NCBI GenBank assembly: GCA_021613375.1
Contig: CM038705.1
Location: 10,740,711 to 10,804,710 of the forward strand
Direction of reading: 5' to 3'
Source: Megaleporinus macrocephalus
Taxonomy: Eukaryota; Chordata; Actinopteri; Characiformes; Anostomidae
DNA length: 64,000 bases
Both the position numbers and the translations under genes were made by a program. Positions 23,986 through 34,872 of the stretch are shown one piece after another. How positions within the stretch are numbered: position 1 is the first letter of the stretch; each line of letters starts with the position of its first letter. The notes beneath the pieces are model-generated. The model had not been told where the DNA came from and did no database searches. It saw only the letters and a list, made by a program, of their open reading frames with translations.

Positions 23986-24815
23986 CAGTATATTACAGTA
24001 TATTTACTGTTTAAATGCTGAACTAAATGTATGTATAAAGCCCTAAAATTAAATTTTTGTCCTTATTTCAAGTAAAACCAAGGGCTATATTTAAAAAAAC
24101 AAGAATGCTTTTGAAAAAAAGTGAATCTTAAAGTATGTATTTATAGAGAAAGTAAATAAAACGTGTGTCTTCTTGTTAACTCAGCTTCACAGATAGACAG
24201 GTTGGTTTTACAGAGCGGTTTTCTTCAAAACTAGATGAGCAGGTCCATTCCAGAACCGTTCTTGTTAAACAGTCAGTTTTCTCTGTTCACTTTTCTGTTT
24301 TTATCAAGTTCACTGCGCCGTAAAGCCCGTATACCGTAAAGAAAAGCTTCGCCACTTAAAATAAACACAGCCAAGATTAAATAATTCCCAAGAGTTTATC
24401 AGTTTGGGTCCGCATCGGACAACGTCTGGGTCCGCAGTCCGCCTATTAGTGATCCCTGCCATATACTATATTTTGTCTATTTCATATATTTTCTATCCAG
24501 TTTTCTATTATTTGAACCCAGCAGTTGCCCTTCGTGGACTGTTAAAGTTTCATGATGAATATTAAGAGTATAGAGTGTTTTTGGTCTCTTCTGTAAAGCT
24601 ACTATTTTGGAGGCACTTGTTTTTCATCAGACATTGACCATCAGCATGAAAAAGACAAACTACAAATACCGTTCAGTATATTTCAGTTAATTTACTGTTT
24701 AAATGCTGAATGGAATGAATTATTTATAAAACTCCAAATACATTTTTTGTCCTTACTTCAAGTAAAAACAAGGGCTACATTAAAAAAAAACAGAAGGCTT
24801 CTAAAAGCCACATTG
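23985..24815 (+). repeat. Diverged direct duplication, offset about 680 bp
   Basis: The block with TTTACTGTTTAAATGCTGAA, then TTTTTGTCCTTA and TTCAAGTAAAA followed by AAGGGCTA occurs at about 24000-24130 and 24680-24810. Between them lies an F1-like copy (about 24480-24640, GTCTCTTCTGTAAAGC). Confidence 0.65.
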
Positions 24816-24834
24816 ACTATAATGTTATATTAAA

Positions 24835-26140
24835 ATGTTAATGTTGATAAATTTGGGATGCGCTAGGTCTCCTGTTTCAGCCGCATATACGCCCATTGAA
24901 CATGAATGTATTTTATGCCCATTGAAAATGAATGTAGGTCCAGACAAAAAACTGATTGTACCAACGTTTTCGTTTGATGGAATATGTTCATTTCTCCAAA
25001 AAACAGTAGCATTGATATCTCTGAGCTCCAGAAGGCACATTGGAGGCAGACCAGAGTAATGTACTGAACATTATGCACTTAAACTGAACTGTGCTGAGGT
25101 CAGCGATATAATTGGTATAGAGCCTTTACAAACACCTCCTTTCTAAAAAAAACCCTAATCCTTTAAGAGCAAACTATTCAAAGGTTCTTTAGGGAATTAA
25201 AAGTGGTTTGTCGGTGGAATCGCTCTAAGCAACCGCGTGGGTTTGAAGTCATTTAGTCCTGTTTCAGTGGGAAATGAAATAAAAGGACGTGTTCTGTCTG
25301 ATATCCTATAATATTTAAACCTAGCCTGCACTTCTGTAGCTTCTCCAACACCTGGATTTGTGGCTTACTGAGGACTGTCTGAAGTGGGAAATGTTACTCA
25401 TGAGTTCAGGAGGGAGTTTAATTAAATGGCTGCCTTTGTCCTCCTTCTATATCGTTATTGTTCTGTTTGGAGACGGCTTGCTCATAAAGTCGTGGGTTAG
25501 AAAATGGGAAATACCCCGCAGGACACACGAGTCATTAGCGAGTGGAAAAGGTTATGTGCTGTGAAGAAACAGCTGATTCCAGACCTCCATGTCTGGGCGC
25601 TTGCCTTTTAACCTGGTTTGTCTGGTTCTTGTACTGCTCACCTGCACTATGGAAAAAGTCTCCCACCCAACTCTTTAGGCCAGCTGTATGGAGCAGACGC
25701 AACGTCAAGTCATGCAGAGTGAAAGGCTTCATTGTAGAGACACTTGCTTCGTGAGATTTCTATGCAGCTAGAGGTTAGGATGCCTACAACACCAATATAG
25801 TCAAAAGTATTCATATTCATTACTCAGGTAGAAGTATAGATACTATGGTGGAAAAATACTTCTGTAGAGGTGAAAGTATCAACTGAAGCTTTTTACTCCA
25901 GCAAAAGTGTAAAAGTACTGCTTTCAGAACTACTTAAAGTATAAAAGTAAAAGTAATGTAAGGAAAAATATGCCATTAAGGCATAAAAGCTTAGTCCGCA
26001 CCACAGGGGTCTATAGTGCACTAGCCCACCTCCCCAAAAACCCCATTCTTCTAAAAGCCATATTAATGTTGATAAATTTGGGATGCGCTAGGCTTCCTGT
26101 TTCAGCTGCATATACGCCCATTGAACATGAATGTAGTTTA
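24835..26140 (+). repeat. Repeated 75-bp segment, two copies
   Basis: TTGATAAATTTGGGATGCGC, followed by CCTGTTTCAGC and GCATATACGCCCATTGAA, occurs at 24842-24912 and 26067-26137. The second copy sits inside the element at 25795-26490. Confidence 0.75.
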
Positions 26141-26490
26141 GTACAATGTAAATATATTAAAGAAGCATATCTGTTACTACTGAACATTAACATGTGTTTC
26201 ATGGAGCAGAAGATATGATGACTAGTTGTCTATAAGTATTGTAAGGAAGTCAAACTTTAAAGGCATGTTATCAATAATCTTTACTGGAATGTAAATGTAC
26301 ACGAATGAAAACAAGCTGTAAATGAAACAGGAGTAACGAGACTATGTTTAAAATGTAAGGAGTAGAAAGTACAGATAATGGTGTGAAAATGTAAGTAGTA
26401 GAAGTAAAAAGTCAGCTAAAAAATAACCAAAATTTCTACTAAAGTATGGTAACGAAGTATTTGTACTTCGTTACTTGACACCTCTAAATA
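25795..26490. mobile_element. Non-autonomous DNA element, 'aagtatttgtacttcg' type
   Basis: The left part reads TATAGTCAAAAGTATTC, TTACTCAGGTAGAAGTATAG and AAAAGTAAAAGTAATGTAAG. The right end reads GTAACGAAGTATTTGTAC followed by TTCGTTACTTGACACC, which is itself palindromic. From recognition this is a very common teleost DNA-transposon-derived repeat, probably hAT-related. No transposase remains. Confidence 0.6.
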
Positions 26491-26499
26491 TAGCCACTT

Positions 26500-27285
26500 T
26501 ATTAATTAACCAAACCACCAGGGACCGCCAGCGAGTTATGATGTTTAATACTTAAGTGAAAAAAGTGATTTTCTTCCCCAAAAATGTATATTTCTAAACA
26601 ATACATCATGTAATATGTTTGTGTGGGGAACTTTTAAAGGCCCCACAGACCCTAAATCTTTATTTCTAATGAAGTCAATCTTGCTCCTTTGGGCCACAAT
26701 GTACATGTACAAAATGTGTCTTATGAATATCTTCCCAAAGTCTAATAAAGGTCTGCTGTATTTCAACGTATGTCTCCCCTCCCCATGTACACTGGGTGGT
26801 CTTAATCTTGGCTAATGCATTTGTAAGCATTTCCTATCCAATCACAATGCTGACATCTCTATCGTCCCGCCCACACAAAACAGCTATCGAGTCAGAGAAA
26901 CTTAGTGAGCTAAATCTGTTTGTCGATCCTTTATCTGATGACTTTATCTGTTTAGGTAGCATCAAAGAAAAGCTGAATAGTGAGTTCAGTTCGGTATGAG
27001 GGGCATAGCAGGCTAGGAGACAGAGAGCTGTCAATCAAGCTGTTTATTAGCCATGCCCACAAATTCTCAAACAGATCCGATCAATGGGGTTCTAAGGACT
27101 GAATCCCATGTAGAACTGCAGTGGAACTTCTTAGCACCCACTTAGACCTTTTTAAATAACCATGTCAGAAGATGTTTCCCATGTCCGTGGTAAAAAAGCT
27201 AATGAAACAATTTATAACTAATATTTGAAAGAAAAGTGGAGAATATTGGTTATGTGGCACCTGATTGTATGACCAGGTTTTTCCA
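26500..27285. other. Intergenic DNA, no gene seen
   Basis: No recognised element, apart from the start of Tc1-derived DNA at the right edge. Confidence 0.4.
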
Positions 27286-27289
27286 ACAA

Positions 27290-27456
27290 ATGATTTTCTA
27301 CCCTGATGGCAAGGCCTTATTCTGGGGCCACACTGCCACCACTCAAATCATTAAAGAGACGTTCAGGGAGCACTAGGAATCATTTTTACAAGAGTTGACC
27401 ACAACAGAGTCCCAGCCCTATTGTCTTTGGGAGGTGCTGGAGAAGAACCTCACACT
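27290..27456 (+). pseudogene. Tc1-like transposase, C-terminal relic
   Basis: The translation has the order DG..., IIKETFREH, a stop, then a degraded part ending LWEVLEKNL. In intact Tc1/mariner transposases this corresponds to the region around the second catalytic Asp and the DLNPIENLW-type end. Stops and substitutions show it is dead. It abuts a second Tc1 relic in the opposite orientation. Confidence 0.6.
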
Positions 27457-27457
27457 T

Positions 27458-27674
27458 CTTCAACCTCTGCAGCAATCCTCTGGATATGATGCTGAACACG
27501 TGGTTGGTTGATCCTGCTGGAACCCGTTCTGGAAAACGGTTGTATGATCTTGCCTGCCGAGCTGCATCTCAGTTTCAGGGTGTTGGCAATCTTCTAATAC
27601 CCCAAGCCATCTTTGTGAAGAGCAACAATAACATTTCTCACATCCTCACAGAGTTCTTTGCCATGAGGTGCCAT
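27458..27674 (-). pseudogene. Tc1-like transposase, N-terminal relic
   Basis: Minus-strand frame from ATG at 27674: MAPHGKELCEDVRNVIVALH, then KDGLGY, an in-frame TAG (27596-27594), then KIANTLKLRCSSAGKII. This is the paired helix-turn-helix DNA-binding start of Tc1-like transposases (K-L-S-x-x-x-V-x-x-I type second helix). The stop and the missing catalytic domain make it non-functional. Confidence 0.8.
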
Positions 27675-27973
27675 GTTCAATCCAGTGGCCAGAATGCGAG
27701 AGGCACCATATTTAACAGCCCTGCTCCCCATTCACACCTGGAACCTTGTAACTTTAACGAGTCACATGACACCAGGGAGGGACAATGACACAATTGGGCA
27801 CAGTTCGGATGTGTTCACTGTGTGTTGAGTTATTTACAGAAGACAGTAAATCTATACTGCTATGACTTTAAGTTATATCCAAGTGTCATATCTTCAGTGT
27901 TGTCCTACGAGAAGATATAATAAAATATTTGCAGGAGTGTGAGGGGTGTACTCACTCTTGTGAGATACTGTAC
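27675..27973 (-). mobile_element. Tc1-like 5' flank and terminal repeat
   Basis: This continues the relic above to an end reading GAGGGGTGTACTCACTCTTG, then TGAGATACTGTA. I recognise this as the outer terminus of a widespread fish Tc1/mariner element. The other terminus is not found, so the element is truncated on the left. Confidence 0.7.
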
Positions 27974-28267
27974 TTGAGAAGAAAACATACTCAGTAAATG
28001 GAGCTGATTAGTAGCCACTGAGAGTGAACAGTGTCTCAGAGGTGTATTACTAATCTCCATGCATAGCGAGTTATATGTTATTAGGCAGAAGTTGAGCCTG
28101 TAGAAGTTCCAGAATGCACTGATGGTGGTATGAGGTATGAAGCTGTGCGTGTTTGGTTCCATTATAATCATGTATAAAGGTCAATCAGATACAAACAACA
28201 GATACACTTCAAAGTAACCAGCTAATCTAATCTCTACTACATTGTTACTGCCGAGAGATTAACCACA

Positions 28268-30300
28268 CTGAGCGAGAGAGAGAGAGAGAGAGATGGGGAG
28301 AGAAAGATGAAGAGATAACGGGGAGATCTGGAGTCAGAGAGTGAGGGCTAGAGAGAGTACAGAGAAAAAGAAAATGGGGGATGGAGAGATGAAGGAGAGA
28401 AGGAAAATGAGGTAAGGGATAGAGAGCTGATAGAGAAGAATGAGGTGAGGGATGGAGAGATAAAAGAAAAGAAGGAAAATGGATTGAGGGATAGAGAGAT
28501 GATAGAGAAGAATGAGGTGAGGGATGGAGAGATGAAGGAGAGAGGAAAAATGGAGTGAGGGATAGAGAGACGATAGAGAAGAATGAGGTGAGGGATGGAG
28601 AGATAAAAGAAAAGAAGGAAAATGGATTGAGGGATAGAGAGATGATGGAGAAGAATGAGGTGAGGGATGGAGAGATGAAGGAGAGAGGAAAAATGGAGTG
28701 AGGGATAGAGAGACGATAGAGAAGAATGAGGTGCGGGATGGAGAGATAAAAGAAAAGAAGGAAAATTGAGTGAGGGATAGAGAGACGATGGAGAAGAATG
28801 AGGAGAGATAAAAGAAAAGAAGGAAAATGGAGTGAGGGATAGAGAGATGATAGAGAAGAATGAGGTGAGGGATGGAGAGATGAAGGAGAGAGGGAAAATG
28901 AAGTAGGGGATAGAGAGATGATAGAGAAGAATGAGGTGAGGGATGGAGAGATGAAGGAGAGAGGGAAAATGAAGTGAGGGATAGAGAGATGATAGAGAAG
29001 AATGAAGAGAGGGATGGAGAGATGAAGGAGAGAGGGAAAATGAAGTAGGGGATAGAGAGATGATAGAGAAGAATGAGGTGAGGAATGGAGAGATGAAGGA
29101 GAGAGGGAAATGAAGTGAGGGATAGAGAGATGATAGAGAAAAATGAAGAGAGGGATGGAGAGATGAAGGAGAGAGGAAAAATGGAGTGAGGGATAGAGAG
29201 ACGATAGAGAAGAATGAGGTGAGGGATGGAGAGATAAAAGAAAAGAAGGAAAATGGAGTGAGGGATAGAGAGATGATGGAGAAGAATGAGGTGAGGGATG
29301 GAGAGATGAAGGAGAGAGGGAAAATGAAGTGAGGGATAGAGAGATGATAGAGAAGAATGAGGTGAGGGATGGAGAGATAAAAGAAAAGAAGGAAAATGAA
29401 GTGAGGGATAGAGAGATGATAGAGAAGAATGAGGTGAGGAATGGAGAGATGAAGGAGAGAGGGAAAATGAAGTAGGGGATAGAGAGATGATAGAGAAGAA
29501 TGATGTGAGGGATGGAGAGATGAAGGAGAGAGGGAAAATGAAGTGAGGGATAGACAGACGATAGAGAAGAATGAGGAGAGGGATGGAGAGATAAAGGAGA
29601 GAGGGAAAATGGAGTGAGAGATAGAGAGACGATAGAGAAGAATGAGGAGAGGGATGGAGAGATGAAGGAGAGAGGGAAAATGAAGTAGGGGATATAGAGA
29701 TGATGGAGAAGAATGATGTGAGGGATGGAGAGATGAAGGAGAGAGGGAAAATGAAGTGAGGGATAGAGAGACGATAGGGAAGAATGAGGAGAGGGATGGA
29801 AAGTTGAAGGAGACAAGGAAAATGAAGTAAGGGATAGAGAGACGATAGAGAAGAATGAGGTGCGGGATGGAGAGATGAAGGAGAGAGGGAAAATGGAGTG
29901 AGGGATAGAGAGACGATAGAGAAGAATGAGGAGAGAGATGGAGAGATGGAGGAGAGAGGGAAAATGGAGTGAGGGATAGAGAGACAATAGAGAAGAATGA
30001 GGTGAGGGATGGAGAGATGAAGGAGAGAGAAAAAATGGAGTGAGGGATAGAGAGACGATAGAGAAGAATGAGGTGAGAGATGGAGAGATGAAGGAGAGAG
30101 GGAAAATGGAGTGAGGGATAGATAAATAAAGGTCATGCAGGATGAGGAATGGAGAGACAACAGAGGAGAAGGATGGAGAGATGAGGAGGAGCAAAAGGAG
30201 AGAGGGAGAGAAATTGACTAAGGAATGGAGAGAGAGAATGAAGGACTGAGAGATGAGAAGGAGTGAGGGGTGGAGAGATGAGAGAGAGAGAGAAAATGAT
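28268..30300 (+). repeat. Purine-rich minisatellite, 71-bp unit, about 28 copies
   Basis: The unit combines GAGGGATAGAGAGATGATAG, AGAAGAATGAGGTGAGGGAT and GGAGAGATGAAGGAGAGAGG, then GAAAATGAAGT. Starts recur near 28556, 28627 and 28698 (period 71). The plus strand is almost all purine plus scattered T for 2 kb. Minus-strand open frames of 691 and 608 codons (Ser/Leu/His/Pro repeats) are artefacts of a pyrimidine strand that rarely makes stop codons. Confidence 0.93.
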
Positions 30301-30303
30301 TCC

Positions 30304-30636
30304 CCATACTGCAGTGACACTGACGTGGTGGTGGTGCAGTGTTAGTGGGTGTTGTGCTGGTGTGAGTGGATCAGACACAGCAGTGCTGCTGGAGTGTTTA
30401 AACACTGTGTCCACTCACTGTCCACTCTGTTAGACACAGCTTCCTTGCTGGTCCACTGTGTAGATGTAAGGTCTGAGATAGTAGCTCATCTGTTGCTATG
30501 TAGTTTGTGTTCTCTAGTCCTTCATCAGTGCCACAGGACGCTGCCCACAGGACACTATTGGCTGGATGTTGCTGGTTGTTGGACTATTCTCAGTCCAGCT
30601 CTGCAGTGTCTGATCCACTCATACCAGCACAGCATA
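30304..30636. mobile_element. TIR element T1, second large copy
   Basis: GCAGTGACACTGACGTGGTG, GTGAGTGGATCAGACACAGC, GTCCACTCACTGTCCACTCT, CACAGGACGCTGCCCACAGG and TGATCCACTCATACCAGCAC appear in order. The outer 'aggaccacc' termini are absent. Confidence 0.75.
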
Positions 30637-30899
30637 GATCGAGCTTCCTTGTAATAGTCAGGAGAGCTAAGATGAAAGAGAAATAACAAAGCAGAGACAT
30701 ATTCTTTTGTTATTATGCTTATTATTATAACCTTTGTTATGGTTTTCTCCTTTTACAATGTATTTTATTTTCAAGTTCATTAAGTTCATTCCAGTCAAAG
30801 GTAAACATGAGTTTAAACGTTTCCAACACTAATAAATGCTTTTGTTTGTTCCAAACGGCAGAATCTCTCTCACACACATGCATGGGCGAAACATTGGAA

Positions 30900-31320
30900 A
30901 ACAAGCTCACACACACACTCTCACTGGTCTTACTATACTTGTGAGGACGACTTTTGACTTCCCTTGATTTCTGCAACACTGTAGTATATAAGTAGTGTTC
31001 TACACTTACACTCAAACCTAAACCCAGCCTTGACATCAGGAACCAAAAGGCATTCTTTCTGCTCTTTTCTAAAACAAAGCTGAAGTAGTGGTGAAACCAC
31101 GTTCACGGCTGGCAAAACCGTCAGGTTGTCCTTTCATAGCGAAAAATTGTGGTCCTCACAAGGATAGCAAAACGAGCACACCCACACACAGAAGGTTTTC
31201 TCTCTCAGACACACACAAACTGGATCCAAAAGTAATTTATAAGAACGCACAACAATTTTCAGTCAATTTTTCTCAACATTTTTACACACACACACACACA
31301 CATACACACACTCGTGTCTA
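30900..31320. repeat. Dispersed repeat with CTTGTGAGGAC inverted ends and (CA)n
   Basis: ACTTGTGAGGAC at about 30938 and its inverse GTCCTCACAAGG at about 31152 bound a segment with TATATAAGTAGTGTTCTAC and ACCCAGCCTTGACATCAGG. A (CA)n run follows at 31283-31310. From recognition this is a fish DNA repeat; no transposase. Confidence 0.55.
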
Positions 31321-31985
31321 AGTTTTTAAGTGCAACAGTTGAAGAGTGACATTTCCCATCTTCTGCCTTATCAACTCTTCTAAAATTTGCCATCTCCAAA
31401 ATCAAACATACAAACAAACAAACAAAAAACAGTCAAACAAACAAACAACCACCCCAAAAAAAACGTCACCCCAAGCCCCACACCGTATATACACCCATTA
31501 TGGACGAAATTCAAAACACACAAGAAAACCAACAGACGAGTCTACTTCAGCTTGAAGTCTGTAAAAATGCTTCCACCTCAAGTCATTCAAGTCGTTAGTG
31601 TTCCGTCCGCGCTTCACATTGTTCTATAACAGCGTATTGCTAAGTTAACCGTAGTAACAGAATGGATCGAGTGGACGTCTAATCTGAAAGACGGCCCTGC
31701 GTTAGCCTGTCCGTTCCTTCTAAACTACGAGTAAGAAATTCTTGCCTGTTCAGTTTTGCTGCTAGCTGAAGCGCTGTGAGCCTGGCACCCGGTCCCGCGA
31801 TGATAAGGTGCTAGGTGTGACGTAAAAAGAGAAGGTATGTCCGTCAAAGGTTTGGGGACTCGTTTAAGTTTCATTGTGTGTCCATATCGCCACCAGGTTG
31901 CACAAACTTTACAGAAAGTTAGCAGAATCCCTTCCAGTAGCCCAGAACCCAGTTTAGACATTCAACACGGTACGTAAAACATGGT
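31321..31985. other. Intergenic DNA
   Basis: Contains CAAA-type runs at 31410-31450 and no recognised gene. Confidence 0.4.
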
Positions 31986-32397
31986 TATACCTCTTAAATC
32001 AGTGTACAAACACAAGGTAGCATGCTAGCATGGTGATAGTGTTAGCCACTAGGCTATCCAAAAAGTGTTTTGCACACATGCTAAAGCTTCAAAACGTTTT
32101 CTTTGTTTTTTTTTTTTTTTGTTTTTGTTTTTTTGGACAGGCACATCAAGCCTTCAACTGAAGGTGTTCATCTGAAGCTTAGCAGTTGCTAACTGGAAAA
32201 AAATCTTGAACTTCTAACAAAATGTTTGAGGCATGGGTGTAGGTAGCTGTTGTCCATCAAGGTATCTATGAAGAAACTGTCTATGTGGTAGATACGCTAA
32301 GCAGAAAGTTCTAGCATTAGCAAGCTAAGCTAATGCCTCCACCACAAGCCACTGCTAGAGCTGAGATTTCTCTAAGATTTACTGACGCCATTGTATC

Positions 32398-32401
<4 letters not shown>

Positions 32402-32431
<30 letters not shown>
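32402..32431. repeat. (TA)n microsatellite
   Basis: About 15 TA units. Confidence 0.95.
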
Positions 32432-32434
<3 letters not shown>

Positions 32435-32468
32435 CGTGGCTACCCAGAACTCTTTAAAGCTTTAGTTA

Positions 32469-33141
32469 CCCTTACAAAAAAGAAGTTTATTCAAGTTTAC
32501 CATTAGTTTACTTAAATATGCTGGGGTTATACTGACAAGTATAGAACAGACTAAGTATATTTGGCCTTTACTTGTACTTAATCTTTTGATTGAGAAAGTA
32601 GAAGTAAGTATTCTTGCTCTGCACAAAAACAAATCCAGTACAATATTTATTTAAAATTGAATTTATAAAGATTTATAAAGATACAAATATGTTTCTTAAT
32701 CTGAGTGTGTCCTGTTTATTTTCCATGTGTCCACTGGTGAGTAAGTAAATGTTCTATTTTAAGTAGAAAAAAAACCCCTTTAAACACAGTCATATACTTT
32801 AAAGTACAACAATAATATAAGCAGTAAATTATAAGTATTATGTTAAGTTCACTTAAAGAAAACGTACAAGCTAGTAAACTAACAGTGAACCCTTAAGTTT
32901 ACTTTTAGTGTAGTTGCAGTATAAAAGATGTAAACTGGTTGTGTACTTGGTTTACTACTCTTACACTTAAAGCGTACTTAAAAGTATACTTTTAAAAACT
33001 AGAAAGTGGGCCAATTTATTCCCAAGAAGTATTAAAATAGCACATATACAAGTGTACTACTAGTACAATGACATTAGTATAGTAACTGCATAAAGTATAC
33101 TTAATAAAATTAATTTTAAGTATACTTATTTTCTGTAAGGG
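32469..33141. mobile_element. Non-autonomous TIR element, 673 bp
   Basis: Left end CCCTTACAAAAAAGAAGT and inverted right end CCCTTACAGAAAATAAGT. The interior is AT-rich with many AAGTATACTT motifs and no transposase. The paralogous copy of the surrounding repeat (about 33586-33605) lacks it, which defines the insertion point. Confidence 0.75.
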
Positions 33142-33470
33142 TTCTCTTAATTACCAATTATTTTTCCTCAGTTCTCTTAGTGGAAAATGTTGAGTTTTTT
33201 CTTTTGCTCATCATGGTAACAAAATGGTGAGTTACATGTAAACAGGTTGTGACTTTAAGCTTACTTTAAGTTGCTAACTGGGAAAAACATTGAACTCCTA
33301 ACAGAACATTCTACTTCGACTTCTGAGGTATGGACATAGGTAACTGTGTTACAATCAATTTATCTAAAGAGATCGGATAGATATGCTACGCAGAAAGTTT
33401 TAGCATTAGCAAGCTAAGCTGCCGAAACTGCTCTTAAATATTTACCCACAACATTCCCACCATTGTAACC

Positions 33471-33473
<3 letters not shown>

Positions 33474-33555
<82 letters not shown>
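33474..33555. repeat. (TA)n microsatellite
   Basis: About 37 TA units, then TATATGTATATATG. Confidence 0.95.
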
Positions 33556-33865
33556 GTGAACATGGTTACCCACGACTCTTTAAAGCTTTAGTTTCTCTTA
33601 ATTACCTTTTATTTTTCATCAGTTCTCTTTATAAAAAAAGTTTTTTCTGTGTTACATGTCATCTCCATGCTAAAGCACAGGACTGAAGTTCACCATCATC
33701 AGTTACATATAGCATTAGCAAGCTAAGCTAATGCCTACAGCACACGCCACTGTTGAAACTGCTCTAAGAGATTTACCAACAACATTGTCGCCATTGTACT
33801 TGCCATAGATACGGAACGTGAACATTATAACAACAACAGAAAGCACAACTATATGTTGCTTACTT

Positions 33866-34520
33866 GGTGATCGCAGATACAATTCAGGTTTTGCTAACTT
33901 TCTGTAAATTTTGACCAACACAGCAAGAGTAGGAGCGGCCACTTGTTAATAATGGTGAGAAAAACATGCCTAAGCTATAAGTTGTATTAACAACGGGCCA
34001 ATTCTTTGCTAATATTTACCTTCAACAAGGTATGAAGAGCGTTATTAACAGTTCTATTCCAAACAGTTGGACATCTTTTAACCCAAAGATGACTTAAAAA
34101 CAAGGGGCTTCAGTGCTGAAATCACAAGGAGTTAAAATGTCTGGACTTTTCGTCAGATTTTCAGAAAAATAAATAAAAAATAATTGGCAAGATGTAAACA
34201 GCTTTCTATTTAATATGTTTGTTAGTGCAAACCAACAAAGAAAACATGCTCATTTACCCAAAAAAAGGAAAAAAAAGAGATTCGTCCCCAAACTTTTGAT
34301 GGACAGTATGCGCCATTGAGAAAATGTCGTCAACATATAGGCTCCCGACCCCAAAGCACTTATTTGCATGTAGTAATAGCAAAACTGCACGTTAGCGTTG
34401 GTCAGTCCACTGCCATGTTCTCAAAGTTGTCCTTGTCGCGGGAGTGCTGGCTAGTCGAGTACCAACTCAGCGTTTGAAAACAGACAGTACTCAACATGTG
34501 TAACTACTGATGAGCGGTTA
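33866..34520. other. Intergenic DNA
   Basis: No recognised gene. The fragment CCCAAACTTTTGATGGACAG near 34287 resembles the degenerate 'gtcaaaagtttgg' motif found elsewhere. Confidence 0.4.
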
Positions 34521-34523
34521 AGA

Positions 34524-34697
34524 TTAGCTCCAGCCTGAATCCACTTGATCTCCTAGAATTCCCTGGAGCTCCGCTGAAAAAGTATCCAGTCGTCCACCGG
34601 TATATGCCACGGGGAGTCTATACATGTCCATCTTCACGTTGAAGTCCATGAAGACCATGAAGCTTCGGTCGGTGAAGTCCAGGAAAGCGGTCCGGGA
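34524..34697 (-). CDS. Unrecognised coding-like segment, possible last exon or gene relic
   Basis: The minus strand reads SRTAFLDFTDRSFMVFMDFN, VKMDMYRLPVAYTGG, RLDTFSAELQGILG, DQVDSGWS and a TAA stop at 34526-34524 (57 codons). It follows TTTTAGTTTCAG, a fair splice acceptor. Codon third positions are G/C-rich and CpG-containing, unlike the AT-rich surroundings, and the residue mix looks like a folded protein. The frame before the putative acceptor is closed by TAG, while another frame upstream (VHVELNSERSSTVGDAKLLV) also looks coding, so a frameshifted pseudogene is the alternative. I do not recognise the family. Confidence 0.35.
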   Translation of the reverse strand, partial: SRTAFLDFTDRSFMVFMDFNVKMDMYRLPVAYTGGRLDTFSAELQGILGDQVDSGWS

Positions 34698-34872
34698 CTG
34701 AAACTAAAAGTTTGGCATCGCCAACTGTGGATGACCGCTCCGAATTCAGCTCCACGTGCACCCGCACACATACATTCACGCGCATCGCAAAGATCCATGG
34801 GATGAACTCAAGAGCCTCATTCTCTCACAAAGAACAGTATTGCTACGATATTTCATCCACGATTAACATGAA

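Larger units (their letters stand above)
31990..33865 (+). repeat. Three-copy repeat carrying (TA)n in register
   Basis: AGCATTAGCAAGCTAAGCT occurs at about 32312, 33402 and 33711, each followed by a degenerate segment ending GCCATTGTA(T/A)C(T/C)GCCATA. In the first two copies that point is followed by (TA)n (32402-32431 and 33474-33555) and then ACCCAGAACTCTTTAAAGC or a near match. In the third copy the (TA)n is absent. The first copy is interrupted by the element at 32469-33141. Confidence 0.75.

Noticed and set aside
28245..30320. Open frames of 691 and 608 codons on the minus strand
   Set aside because: They are a direct reading of a purine/pyrimidine minisatellite; a TC-rich strand rarely forms stops. 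The product is a simple Ser/Leu/His/Pro repeat, and two frames are open at once.
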